A stretch of 35,670 nucleotides of DNA from Betaproteobacteria bacterium (GCA_005884455.1 VBCH01000226.1:1-35670), one strand, 5' to 3'. Shown: positions 9,033 through 16,552, counted from the stretch's first letter. Program-made: numbers and translations. Notes: a model not told the origin generated them from the sequence alone.

Positions 9033-9673
9033 CTGCGCGTTGTCCGGCGCGGCGCGAGCTTGCCCGCGCGGACCACGGTTCGGACCACGTCGGCGAGGGG
9101 ACGGTGCTCATGATGCCCGTAGCGCACGCGCCGGAAGACGTACTCGCCGACGAACAGCGCGCCCACCAGAAGATAGTCGATCCCGTTCGTAAACACCGAC
9201 CACGCATGGGGCGTCGCCAGCACCGCCAGCGCCGCGGACGCGGCTGCCATGCTCACGAAAAATGCGGTCCAAATGACCGTCGACCACCGCGTATAGCGCG
9301 CGATATCCGCAGGAAGCTCCGTTTCGCGCACGAGGCGGGCGAACCAGCTGATCATCGGCTCCTCCCCCGGCGCCAGGGTCCTTCCGAACCAGACGGCCAG
9401 AGCGACATTGAAGACGACGGGAGGAAGCTTGAGCAGCACGTCCGGTTCGGCGACGAGGGGCGCCGCCGCGAGCAGCGCGAACCCTGCCAAGCCCCACTTC
9501 CCCGGAAAGGACAGATACAGCAGCGCAGCGAGGCACAGCCACGCTGCCGATGCCAAATAGCCGAGTCCCGTGGTGACCGCAGCATGCGTGAGCACGGGGT
9601 AGGCGACGAGCACCACGGCGCCGAGCGACTGCCGCGAGATCAAGGGACGCAGTGACTCCAGGCGTATTCGCAC
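9029..9673 (-). CDS. COG4648-type membrane protein of type II fatty-acid/aryl-polyene clusters
   Basis: A 214-residue integral membrane protein with about five or six hydrophobic segments: SLGAVVLVAYPVLTHAAV, LASAAWLCLAALLYLSF, LAGFALLAAAPLV, STVIWTAFFVSMAAASAALAVLA and IDYLLVGALFVGEYVF. A conserved-looking loop, GEEPMISWFARLVRETELP, is followed by ARYTRWSTVIW, which I associate with the uncharacterised COG4648 family commonly found in aryl-polyene and xanthomonadin-type clusters. The start is GTG at 9673, supported by a GGGGA ribosome site about 6 bases upstream; there is no suitable ATG. It is the first gene of the four-gene minus-strand operon. Biochemical function is unknown; a membrane scaffold or transfer role is a guess from context. 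Confidence 0.78.
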   Translation of the reverse strand: MRIRLESLRPLISRQSLGAVVLVAYPVLTHAAVTTGLGYLASAAWLCLAALLYLSFPGKWGLAGFALLAAAPLVAEPDVLLKLPPVVFNVALAVWFGRTLAPGEEPMISWFARLVRETELPADIARYTRWSTVIWTAFFVSMAAASAALAVLATPHAWSVFTNGIDYLLVGALFVGEYVFRRVRYGHHEHRPLADVVRTVVRAGKLAPRRTTRR

Positions 9674-9793
9674 TCAATTCCCCGTGATCGGTTGCAAGGC
9701 TCTCATTGCAGGGAGGCTATGGCAAAACCTCCGGCTGATCAAGCGGCCCGGGCACCCTCCGCAGCGAATCGGTCATCGACTATCATTGCATCT
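9674..9793. promoter_or_regulatory. Divergent control region between COG4648 gene and methyltransferase
   Basis: This 120-bp gap must hold promoters for both directions. On the plus strand TATCAT at 9781-9786 is a plausible -10 with a poor -35 (TCCGCA at 9758-9763). It ends 7 bases before the ATG at 9794, which would give a leaderless message. A near-repeat of TCATTGCA...CTATGG occurs at 9703-9722 and again at 9783-9797, and both copies contain an in-frame ATG. GGAGG and CCTCC lie as inverted 5-mers around 9712-9732. Confidence 0.4.
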
Positions 9794-10498
9794 ATGGATT
9801 CGATGGCGCGCGACTGGGTCCCGGATACCGCTTTCGGCAGGTGGTTCCTCAGCACCGACATGTGGCTTCAAAGGGTCCTGGCGCGTGCGATAGCGGATCT
9901 GAAGCAGCTGGCGGGCACGAATGCGCCCGATTCGTTCAACCGTCTGATGGACGTCGGCTGCGGGCAAGGGCGGGTGTTTTCCCTGCTGCAGCAAGCATTT
10001 TCTCCCAGGCAAATCGTCGGCGTCGACATCGACCCTCGCCTGCTCGAGCGTGCGGCGCAGTCGGCCCGGGAGTGTGGCTGCCCGGTCGAATTGAAGCGCA
10101 GCTCGGTCACGCGGCTCGACCTGCCCGATGCGTCCGTCGACGTGATTTTCTGCCACCAGCTGATCCACCACGTCGCCGACCAGGAAGGCGCGTTGCGCGA
10201 GCTGCATCGCGTGCTGGCGCCGGGCGGCATGCTGATGCTGGCGGAATCCTGCGAAGCGTTCATCAAGACGTGGCTGGTGCGCCTGCTTTTCCGCCACCCA
10301 CCCGACGTGCAGAAACCGGCCGAAGGCTATCTCGACCTGGTGCGCGCCGCAGGCTTCGTGTTTGGCAATGCGGACGTGCGCACCTCGACCCCGTGGTGGT
10401 CGCTGCCGGACCTTGGCGTCACGCGTAAGCTGGGGATCGTGCGCAAGCCGCCGGTGGCCACCGAGCTGCTGGTCGTGGCGAGGAAGGCGCCCGGGTAA
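9794..10498 (+). CDS. Class I SAM-dependent methyltransferase
   Basis: A 234-residue Rossmann-fold methyltransferase. Motif I, LMDVGCGQGRVF, is at 51-62, with a post-I acidic strand GVDIDP. The segment VDVIFCHQLIHHV and ELHRVLAPGGMLMLAE complete the Methyltransf_11 pattern. It would transfer a methyl group from S-adenosylmethionine to an unidentified small molecule or lipid. Methyltransferases are regular members of aryl-polyene clusters (methylation of the aryl head group), and it is divergent from the COG4648-acyltransferase-LolA-MMPL operon. The ATG at 9794 is chosen because domain homology begins soon after it and a -10-like TATCAT sits just upstream. An in-frame ATG at 9719 with GGGAGG only 2 bases away is a weaker alternative that would add 25 residues. 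Confidence 0.85.
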   Translation: MDSMARDWVPDTAFGRWFLSTDMWLQRVLARAIADLKQLAGTNAPDSFNRLMDVGCGQGRVFSLLQQAFSPRQIVGVDIDPRLLERAAQSARECGCPVELKRSSVTRLDLPDASVDVIFCHQLIHHVADQEGALRELHRVLAPGGMLMLAESCEAFIKTWLVRLLFRHPPDVQKPAEGYLDLVRAAGFVFGNADVRTSTPWWSLPDLGVTRKLGIVRKPPVATELLVVARKAPG

Positions 10499-10532
10499 AG
10501 CTGCCTTCGGCCGGGACTACTCAACTGTCTTG

Positions 10533-11282
10533 TCAATTTCTTACGCCGTAATATTTTCCAAGAGCGTCTTTCGCGTGTTTTACGACAGTTCGGTCGGTAG
10601 CCTTTTCGCCCACCTCCTGGAGGAGAGCTACGTATTTGTCATTTTTTGAACTACCCAGGGCCTTTGCCGCCCAGGCGACGCAATCGCTGCGGTCCCGGTC
10701 GTTCAGATCGCTTCTCGCATAGTTGGCGCGCAACTGCCGCGCCAGAAGCTCCAGCAAGACGTCTTCCTTGGAATCGAAATAGACCCTCTTTGCACCCACG
10801 CACAGCAACAGCAGATCATCGGATCGCAACATATTCGCAACTCGATTCACGTCGTCGCTGAACTTCGGGTCGAAAGAGCTGCGATTCGAAATGATGGGAT
10901 TCCACTTGTTGTAATCCGGAAGGTCCTGCAATGCGGCTCGCGCAAACCTTTCATAGGGGGGGTCCCCGAGAAATTTGTTGATCGTCGGCTCGTATTTGGC
11001 TTGGCCCGAGAAACCCAGTGAGCGAATGTACCGGGCAACCCGGTTCCTCTCGCTCCTGTTGTCCCGGGCCGCAGCGGCATCCTCCAATAGAAGACGTTCG
11101 ACAATATCGAACAAACGGGTATCGGAAAGACCCATCCAGGAAAACGTATCGGCGGCGTCGGAGTGAAGCTTTTTCTCGCCGCTGAATATCTTGATATAAC
11201 GCTGCGTATCGTCTTCAAGCGAAGCGGCGGCGGCGAAATTGGGGAAAATCAGCAGTGCGAAGAACGCGCGGATAAACCGCAT
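10533..11282 (-). CDS. Exported protein of unknown function, helical
   Basis: I do not recognise a family in this 249-residue protein. It has a signal peptide (RFIRAFFALLIFPNFAAAA, cleavage near residue 18). The mature part is charged, apparently all alpha-helical and asparagine/arginine-rich. Pieces such as ERLLLEDAAAARDNRSERN and SDCVAWAAKALGSSKNDKY look like HEAT-type helical-repeat segments. Two cysteines lie in the C-terminal half. The start at 11282 is chosen over the ATG at 11288 because GGAGG lies 8 bases before the former and only 2 before the latter. By eye the gene is clearly more A+T-rich than its neighbours, which could mean later acquisition. It lies 58 bp downstream of DUF502 and converges on the methyltransferase. 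Confidence 0.72.
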   Translation of the reverse strand: MRFIRAFFALLIFPNFAAAASLEDDTQRYIKIFSGEKKLHSDAADTFSWMGLSDTRLFDIVERLLLEDAAAARDNRSERNRVARYIRSLGFSGQAKYEPTINKFLGDPPYERFARAALQDLPDYNKWNPIISNRSSFDPKFSDDVNRVANMLRSDDLLLLCVGAKRVYFDSKEDVLLELLARQLRANYARSDLNDRDRSDCVAWAAKALGSSKNDKYVALLQEVGEKATDRTVVKHAKDALGKYYGVRN

Positions 11283-11340
11283 TGTCATATCCTCCAGTAA
11301 GCGAATATTTTCATGCACGTCGATCCGTCCGACTGCGCCG

Positions 11341-11949
11341 CTACGGCTTTCTCGCGCCCGGCAGATCCGGCGCCGCTACGCCCATCGAGATGACGTACCT
11401 GAGCGCCTCATCCACGCTCATGTCGAGCTCGATCACTTCGGATTTGGGCATCATGAGGAAAAAACCCGAGGTGGGGTTCGGCGTGGTCGGGACGTAGACG
11501 CTCAGATAGTCACCGCGCAGGTGATTGGCTACATCGCCTCCCGGCCGCCCGGTGAGGAACGCGATCGTCCAGCTGCCTTCGCGCGGATACTGGACGAGGA
11601 GCGCCTTGCTGAACGCCTGTCCGCCGGGGGCGAACAGCGTGTCGCTCACCTGCTTCACCGCGTGGTAGATGGTTTTCACCACCGGGATCCGGCCGAGCAG
11701 GTACTCCCAAAACAGAAGCAGCCGCTGGCCGAGGATGTTGGAGGCGAGCACGCCGGTGACGAACACCACGACCACCGTGAGCAGCGCGCCGAGGCCTGGA
11801 ATCTGGCGGCCGAACAGCACCTGCGGCTGATATTGCGGGGGCAGGAGCAGCAGCGACTGGTCCATCGTGCTCACGATCAGCTCGAGCACCCAGATCGTGA
11901 TCGCGAGCGGGATCCAGATCAGGAGCCCGGTGATGAGGTATTTTTTCAT
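11341..11949 (-). CDS. DUF502 family inner-membrane protein
   Basis: A 202-residue protein of the DUF502 family. Two membrane helices are evident, at about residues 4-26 (LITGLLIWIPLAITIWVLELIV) and 50-75 (IPGLGALLTVVVVFVTGVLASNILG). The family pattern follows: GRIPVVKTIYHAVKQVSDTLF, then VQYPREGSWTIAFLTG, VYVPTTPNPTSGFFLMMP and a VDEALRYVISMG tail. The function of the family is not established. In many betaproteobacteria this gene lies between fmdB and aspS. Here fmdB is upstream as expected (33 bp away), but the next gene is not aspS, which sits more than 6 kb further on. It should be transcribed from the fmdB promoter. Confidence 0.93.
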   Translation of the reverse strand: MKKYLITGLLIWIPLAITIWVLELIVSTMDQSLLLLPPQYQPQVLFGRQIPGLGALLTVVVVFVTGVLASNILGQRLLLFWEYLLGRIPVVKTIYHAVKQVSDTLFAPGGQAFSKALLVQYPREGSWTIAFLTGRPGGDVANHLRGDYLSVYVPTTPNPTSGFFLMMPKSEVIELDMSVDEALRYVISMGVAAPDLPGARKP

Positions 11950-11982
11950 CGGGCGCCGCCCTCTCCTCGGCGGCGTTCCACG

Positions 11983-12354
11983 CTACGTACGAACGACGTC
12001 TGCCCCGCTGCCGACGGATTCGGATTTCGACTCGGACTTGCTTTCGGACTTCTTGTCGGGTTTCGTGTCGGACTTCGCGTCGGGCTTCGTGTCGGACTTC
12101 GCATCGCCCTTGTCCTTGCCGCCGGAAGGCGTCGCGCTCTTGACATCGGGGTTCGCTGCCGGCTTGGCGCCGCTGTTCCTGAAGTCGGTCGCGTACCAGC
12201 CGCTGCCCTTCAACTGGAATCCCGCTGCGCTCAGCATCTTCGAGAACGTCTGCTTGCCGCACTCCGGGCAGCCGGTGAGAGCCGGGTCGCTGAGCTTCCG
12301 CAGGTATTCCTTCTGGAACCCGCACGAGGAGCAACGATATTCGTAAATCGGCAT
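11983..12354 (-). CDS. FmdB-family zinc-ribbon protein with repetitive charged tail
   Basis: A 123-residue protein. The N-terminal 60 residues are a typical FmdB/CxxC zinc ribbon: MPIYEYRCSSCG with Cys8 and Cys11, then CPECG with Cys29 and Cys32, then FSKMLSAAGFQLKGSGWYATDF. Family members are annotated as putative regulators, but their role is not settled. The rest of the protein, about residues 66-115, is a disordered Lys/Ser/Asp/Glu tail built from short repeats (KSDTKPD, KSES) that reflect a tandem DNA repeat. It is the first gene of the fmdB-DUF502 unit and has a perfect TATAAT 25 bp before its ATG. Confidence 0.92.
   Translation of the reverse strand: MPIYEYRCSSCGFQKEYLRKLSDPALTGCPECGKQTFSKMLSAAGFQLKGSGWYATDFRNSGAKPAANPDVKSATPSGGKDKGDAKSDTKPDAKSDTKPDKKSESKSESKSESVGSGADVVRT
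12056..12103. repeat. 24-bp tandem repeat (2 copies) in the fmdB tail
   Basis: Two adjacent 24-bp units at 12056-12079 and 12080-12103 differ at only two bases. They encode the KSDTKPDA-type repeats of the FmdB C-terminal tail. Shorter TCGGACTT units continue on both sides. Because 24 is a multiple of three, changes in copy number would leave the frame intact. Confidence 0.75.
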
Positions 12355-12379
12355 GGAGCCTCCGGATGCAAGCCGTCGG

Positions 12380-12385
12380 ATTATA
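12380..12385 (-). promoter_or_regulatory. -10 element for fmdB
   Basis: The 76-bp gap between the soxB stop and fmdB contains a perfect TATAAT on the minus strand, ending 25 bases before the fmdB ATG. The -35 region is weak (TCTTCC or TTCTTC at 17-18 bp). A GGAGG at 12356-12363 serves as ribosome site. It indicates that fmdB-DUF502 is transcribed independently of the sox operon. Confidence 0.55.
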
Positions 12386-12430
12386 CCCTGCGGACTTGCT
12401 TCGGAAGAATCGGGGCGCTCGGGCGAAAAT

Positions 12431-14158
12431 TCAAGTCAGGCCGCGGTTGCCTTTCACGTCGATCAGGCGTGGCACGTTGAGTTCGCGCTGCCTGACGATC
12501 TTCGTGTCGCGCAGATAGCGGGCGAACAGATCCCACACCGGTTCACCGTCCTCGCGAACGCCTTCGGCCACGGGGGCCCAGCTCGCGACCTTATAGGTTT
12601 TCCCCGCTTCGATGGGCCTTCCCGCAAGACGCATGTCGGCGATTCGCCTGCCCGGTTTCGCATTCGGGTCGCAGCTGTAGCTCATTCCGCCGACCCGCAC
12701 CATGTCGCCGCCTTGCTGGTAGTACGGATCCGGATTGAACAGGTTGTCGCACACATCCTCGAGGATCGTCTTGATCGCCGCACCGCTGAGCTCCGAAACG
12801 GAGGTATGCGGGTAGGTGATCGCGGTCTGATTCATGACCTGCTCGTAGGTGATCGCCTCGCCGGGCAGAATCGTGCTTCCCCAGCGGAATCCGGGCGAGA
12901 AGGCGATCTCCGCGCCCTTCACTTCCCTGAGCGCATCGAGGATCAACTGATCCATGGTGCCGTTGAAATTCCCCCGGCGGTAGAGGAGCGTCTCGCTCAC
13001 CGCGAGTCGCTCGGCGAGCTTCTCCCGGTACGGCGCGCGCTTCGCTTCGATCAGCTTTGCCATGTCGCGGTCTGCGCGCAGCAGGTTCGCGAACACGGGC
13101 AGCAGCCGATAGCGATAGTCCGAGATGCGCCCGCCCTTGACGTCGAGATCGAGCACCGCGAGAAACTTGCCGTGCGAACCGGCGTTGGTGACGAGCGTCC
13201 CGCCTTTCGCGTTCGACACGGCGACCGGAACCGGCACGCCGTCGTGAGTGTGGCCTCCCAGGATCACGTCGATGCCGGTGACGCGGGAGGCGAGCTTCAG
13301 GTCCACGTCCATGCCGTTGTGCGAGAGCAGCACCACGATCTGCGCGCCCCCTTTCCCTCCATTTCCCGCGCGGACCTCGTTCGCGATCCGCTGCAGGCGC
13401 CGCTCCTCGATCCCGAACTTCCAGTCCGGGACGAAACGGCGGGGATGGGCGATGGGCGTATACGGGAATGCCTGGCCGATCACGGCGACCGGTACGCCGC
13501 CCAGGCTGCGAAGGGTATAGGGCTTGAACACCGGGTCGCCGAAATCGCTGGTTTCGACGTTCTGCGCGAGAAATTCGATCCGCCCTGCGAAATCCTTTTC
13601 CAGCACTTCCTTCACGCGCGCCGCGCCGTAGGTGAATTCCCAGTGCCCCGTCATGATGTCGACGCCGAGGAGCTTCTGCGCCTCGATCATGTCCTGCCCT
13701 CGCGTCCAGAGCGACGTCGCCGAACCCTGCCAGGTGTCGCCGCCGTCCAGCAGGAGCGACGCTGCGCGCCCGGCGCGCAAATTCTTCACCAGGGTCGCAA
13801 GGTGGGCGAAGCCGCCGAGCCTGCCGTATTTCCGGGCGGCCTGCGCAAAATCGAGGTGGGAGAAAGCATGCGCCTCGCGCGTACCGGGGGAAATGCCAAA
13901 GTGCTTGAGCAGCGCCTCGCCGACCAAGTGCGGCGGGCGGTTCGCTCCTTCGCCGACACCGAGATTGACGCTAGGCTCGCGAAAATGCAGGGGCAGCAGC
14001 TGCGCGTGGCAATCGGTGAAATGGAGGAGCGATATGTTGCCGAATCGCGGCAAGTCGTAGAACGCTTCGTCCCCCGCTTGCGCGCGCCCATCGAGCTGAA
14101 TACCGGCTGCCGCCGCGGCGGCGAGCGCCTGCAGGAATTCGCGACGCGACAGCGTCAC
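12431..14158 (-). CDS. soxB: Thiosulfohydrolase SoxB
   Basis: A 575-residue periplasmic metallo-hydrolase that removes sulfate from the sulfonated cysteine of SoxY. A Tat signal, SRREFLQ followed by an alanine-rich stretch, covers the N-terminus, fitting export of a folded dimanganese enzyme. The 5'-nucleotidase-like metal motifs are visible: LLHFTDCHAQL, LLDGGDTWQGSATSLWTRG, LSHNGMDVD and ILGGHTHDG. The C-terminal nucleotidase-type domain (ITYPHTSVSELSGAAIKTILED) is complete. The start is GTG at 14158, overlapping the soxX TGA (GTGA); any upstream start would lie within soxX. It is the last gene of soxYZAXB. Confidence 0.96.
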   Translation of the reverse strand: MTLSRREFLQALAAAAAAGIQLDGRAQAGDEAFYDLPRFGNISLLHFTDCHAQLLPLHFREPSVNLGVGEGANRPPHLVGEALLKHFGISPGTREAHAFSHLDFAQAARKYGRLGGFAHLATLVKNLRAGRAASLLLDGGDTWQGSATSLWTRGQDMIEAQKLLGVDIMTGHWEFTYGAARVKEVLEKDFAGRIEFLAQNVETSDFGDPVFKPYTLRSLGGVPVAVIGQAFPYTPIAHPRRFVPDWKFGIEERRLQRIANEVRAGNGGKGGAQIVVLLSHNGMDVDLKLASRVTGIDVILGGHTHDGVPVPVAVSNAKGGTLVTNAGSHGKFLAVLDLDVKGGRISDYRYRLLPVFANLLRADRDMAKLIEAKRAPYREKLAERLAVSETLLYRRGNFNGTMDQLILDALREVKGAEIAFSPGFRWGSTILPGEAITYEQVMNQTAITYPHTSVSELSGAAIKTILEDVCDNLFNPDPYYQQGGDMVRVGGMSYSCDPNAKPGRRIADMRLAGRPIEAGKTYKVASWAPVAEGVREDGEPVWDLFARYLRDTKIVRQRELNVPRLIDVKGNRGLT

Positions 14159-14778
14159 TTGTTGACGGGGGAGTCGTGGTCGAGCAGCAGCGCCACGAGA
14201 TGGGTGATCTGCTCCTCGGTCAGCACGCCGTTGTGGCCGAAGCGCGGCATGTTGGAGCAGGCCGTGGACGCTTGTGAATTGTAGATCTTCCCGTAGGTAT
14301 ATTTCTGGATCGCCTCGCTCGCGCCGCGCTGCTTGCCGAATTGGTAGAGGCTCGGGCCGATCGTGCCGAACGACAGCTCCTGCTTCGAGAGCTGGTGGCA
14401 GTTGTAGCAGCTGCCGCCCGCCGGCCGGGTCGGGGCGTCGGTGAACTGCTTGCCGACGCCGCTTTGCGCGATTCGCTCGCCCTCGCGCCAGTCGCCCGTA
14501 AGCTTTCCCGAGCTCGGATAGCGGATGGTCGCCTGTTGCGCTTTTTCGATCCCGTCGCTCACGTCTTTCGGCAATTCTCCGGCATGCTTGCTGCAGAGCG
14601 CCTGTGCGTCGTCCTGGTTCAGGCGAGCGACCGTCGCCTGGCCGCGCGTCTTGAACGAGGCCTTTATCATCTCGGCGACCGCGCGCTCGGTCTCCGAATC
14701 GGACGGCCGGGTCGCGCAGCCTGCGACCCAGATGCCGCAAAGCGCAAGCGCCAGGGCCGGAATCATTTTCGGCTGCAT
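14155..14778 (-). CDS. soxX: Sulfur-oxidising c-type cytochrome SoxX
   Basis: A 207-residue monohaem cytochrome c, partner of SoxA in the complex that joins thiosulfate to the SoxY cysteine and takes up the electrons. The N-terminus is a lipoprotein-type signal (LALALCGIWVAGC, lipobox Cys21), suggesting membrane anchoring. One haem site is visible, CYNCH with Cys124, Cys127 and His128. The distal ligand is likely the methionine in ACSNMPRFG, a segment typical of SoxX. An N-terminal extension of about 90 residues precedes the cytochrome domain. ATG 14778 is preceded by a GGGG ribosome site. It starts 8 bp after soxA and overlaps soxB. Confidence 0.95.
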   Translation of the reverse strand: MQPKMIPALALALCGIWVAGCATRPSDSETERAVAEMIKASFKTRGQATVARLNQDDAQALCSKHAGELPKDVSDGIEKAQQATIRYPSSGKLTGDWREGERIAQSGVGKQFTDAPTRPAGGSCYNCHQLSKQELSFGTIGPSLYQFGKQRGASEAIQKYTYGKIYNSQASTACSNMPRFGHNGVLTEEQITHLVALLLDHDSPVNK

Positions 14779-14786
14779 TTCGCCCC

Positions 14787-15629
14787 CTATCGCTTGATCG
14801 CCGGGGCGTCGAACGTGCCGCCTTCGGCCTGCTTCGCGAGGTACGTTATCAGCGCGATAGACGCATCGGAAGCGAACTCCAGTTCCGGGAAGCGCATCTG
14901 ACGGACGCACTCCCACATTCTCCATTGCATGGACCGCAACTCGCCCTCCGAGACGCGGTATCCGGGCCAGGTGCCGAATGCGCGCTGCGCATCCTTGGCA
15001 TTGGTCATTTTCGGCAGATTCTGCAGCCGGATCCGTTTTCCTTCCTCGCCGTGGCAGGTGACGCAGCCGAAGTCATACGGTCCGGCGCGGTAGTAGAAAA
15101 GCCTTTCGCCCGCTTGATAGGCCAGGCGCTCCTTCGGATGGGACACCGACGGGGCAATCGTCATGCCGCGCGACTCGGATGCGATCCAGGCGACCAGATC
15201 CGTCATCACCGACCGCTGACCCACGCCGGAAAAGGGGTCGGTTGTGATCATGGGCGCACCCGTGCCGGAAAACGGCTTGCGTCTGGCTTCTTCGGGAGTG
15301 AACCCCTGCAGCGTCACCATGCAGGTGGCCAGACGTGACTCGAGGTCCTGCACGCGGCCGGTATCCGCAAAGTAGCGCGGCAGCCGTACGTAGGCGCCCT
15401 TCACCACGCCGGGCCCGAGGCCGAGGTCGCACCGCTCGAGCGACGCGTTCCTCGGACCGCGTCTGGTTTTCCACAGCTCCTCGCCGCGCGCCTCGTACAG
15501 CTCGGCGGGATTGCTCTCCTGCAGCATCTGCCGATAGCGCTCGATTTCCTTCTGGGTGTCCTGCTGCGCCGGCGAAAGACACGGCAGCGTCGCCGCCAGC
15601 ACCCCAGCCAGGACGCGGTCGATACGCAT
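14787..15629 (-). CDS. soxA: Sulfur-oxidising c-type cytochrome SoxA, single-haem form
   Basis: A 280-residue periplasmic cytochrome, catalytic subunit of the SoxAX thiosulfate-binding complex. The signal peptide is residues 1-21 (LAGVLAATLPCLSPAQ). The C-terminal haem site is CVTCH (Cys189, Cys192, His193). The active-site cysteine that ligates the haem and becomes a cysteine persulfide is Cys241 in ECVRQMRFPE. The N-terminal half has no CxxCH; instead Cys67 and Cys103 remain, which in single-haem SoxA proteins form a disulfide. So SoxAX here would carry two haems, not three. It follows soxZ after 43 bp and precedes soxX by 8 bp. Confidence 0.95.
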   Translation of the reverse strand: MRIDRVLAGVLAATLPCLSPAQQDTQKEIERYRQMLQESNPAELYEARGEELWKTRRGPRNASLERCDLGLGPGVVKGAYVRLPRYFADTGRVQDLESRLATCMVTLQGFTPEEARRKPFSGTGAPMITTDPFSGVGQRSVMTDLVAWIASESRGMTIAPSVSHPKERLAYQAGERLFYYRAGPYDFGCVTCHGEEGKRIRLQNLPKMTNAKDAQRAFGTWPGYRVSEGELRSMQWRMWECVRQMRFPELEFASDASIALITYLAKQAEGGTFDAPAIKR

Positions 15630-15672
15630 GACTTTCTTCCTCGTGAATTCCGCCAGCGATAACTCTGCAGAC

Positions 15673-15993
15673 TCAGCCGCCGCCGGCGATCACCGCTTCG
15701 TCGGTTCTCTTCTCGCCCTTGTTGTCGAGCCAGGTGATCATCACCTTCTCGCCGGGCTTGCCCCCATTGAAGCGGAAATGCAGGAAGGGATTGCGAGACA
15801 CCGAGGTTCCCCACTGCGCCGACAGCACGGTCTTGCCGCCATAAGTGACGCTGACGTTCCGGATGAAATGCGCAGGAATGGCATTGCCGCCTGCGTCTCT
15901 GCGAAGGCCGGTCTCCATCTCGTGGGCCATCAGCACCTTCACCTCGACCTTGTCGCCCGTCATGTTGGCGCGGATGCGCATCGGGTCTGCCAT
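15673..15993 (-). CDS. soxZ: Thiosulfate oxidation carrier complex protein SoxZ
   Basis: A 106-residue immunoglobulin-like protein that pairs with SoxY to form the sulfur-carrier heterodimer. Typical segments are visible: MRIRANMTGDKVEVKVLMAHEMETG, HFIRNVSVTYGGKTVLSAQWGTSVSRNPFLHFRF and PGEKVMITWLDNKG. There is no signal peptide, as expected, because SoxZ is carried to the periplasm with Tat-targeted SoxY. The ATG at 15993 is one base beyond the soxY stop, so the two genes are coupled. An ATG four codons upstream is possible but would overlap soxY. Confidence 0.96.
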   Translation of the reverse strand: MADPMRIRANMTGDKVEVKVLMAHEMETGLRRDAGGNAIPAHFIRNVSVTYGGKTVLSAQWGTSVSRNPFLHFRFNGGKPGEKVMITWLDNKGEKRTDEAVIAGGG

Positions 15994-15994
15994 A

Positions 15995-16459
15995 TCAACC
16001 CCCACACCCGCCGATCGTGACCTTGATTTCCTTCACCGCGTGGAAGTACTTGCCGTCCGCGATCACGAGCGCGTAGACGTTCGACGTCTCCCCCATCTTG
16101 ACGCGGGTGCTGACGAAGGGGTCGGTGCCGGCCGGGATCTCGAAATCCGCGGACAGCGTGTTCGGGTTCTTTTCGATCAGGATGGCGAGGGCTTGCGTGC
16201 GGGGGAGCTTGCTCTCCACCGCGATCGGCACGACCGCGCCGTTCTCCGCGATGTCCGGCGCGGTGATCTCGATGGCGCTACTCGGGGTCGAGCCGCTGCC
16301 GCCCAGCGCCTTGACCGTCTCCGCGACGCTCTTCGTCTCGAACGCCGCCTTGTTCCATTCCTGCGCGAGCGCCTCGCCGGGCCTGATGATCCCCGCAGCG
16401 GCCGCAAGCGCGAGCACGCCGCCGCCGGTCTTCAACACTTCACGCCGCCTGGCGTCCAC
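15995..16459 (-). CDS. soxY: Thiosulfate oxidation carrier protein SoxY
   Basis: A 154-residue periplasmic sulfur carrier. The N-terminus has a Tat-type signal (RRREVLKTGGGVLALAAAAG). The body carries the SoxY fold (VPIAVESKLPRTQALAILIEKNPNTLSADFEIPAG). The protein ends in GGCGG, whose cysteine (Cys152) carries the growing sulfur adduct on a flexible arm. The start is GTG at 16459, supported by GAGGAAAG 3-10 bases upstream; no ATG fits. It is the first gene of the operon, and a 28-bp palindrome covers its predicted transcription start. Confidence 0.95.
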   Translation of the reverse strand: MDARRREVLKTGGGVLALAAAAGIIRPGEALAQEWNKAAFETKSVAETVKALGGSGSTPSSAIEITAPDIAENGAVVPIAVESKLPRTQALAILIEKNPNTLSADFEIPAGTDPFVSTRVKMGETSNVYALVIADGKYFHAVKEIKVTIGGCGG

Positions 16460-16472
16460 GAGCTTTCCTCGG

Positions 16473-16502
16473 AAATCCCGGTATCGGGAAACCGGGATTT
16501 TA
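16473..16502 (-). promoter_or_regulatory. sox promoter -10 overlapped by a perfect 28-bp palindrome (likely operator)
   Basis: AAATCCCGGT at 16473-16482 and ACCGGGATTT at 16491-16500 are perfect inverted 10-mers around an 8-base centre, and the centre holds a third half-site (CGGG). On the minus strand TAAAAT (16497-16502) is a good -10 whose last four bases are the palindrome's outer edge, so the palindrome would cover the -10 and the start of the soxY transcript. That is the usual placing of a repressor site. A -35 is not obvious. Alternatively the arms could form an RNA hairpin in the leader, 13 bases before the GTG. Confidence 0.6.
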
Positions 16503-16552
16503 CAGTGGCCACCGAGCGAATGCGACGCAAGACGGGCTTTATTTTCCCACCG

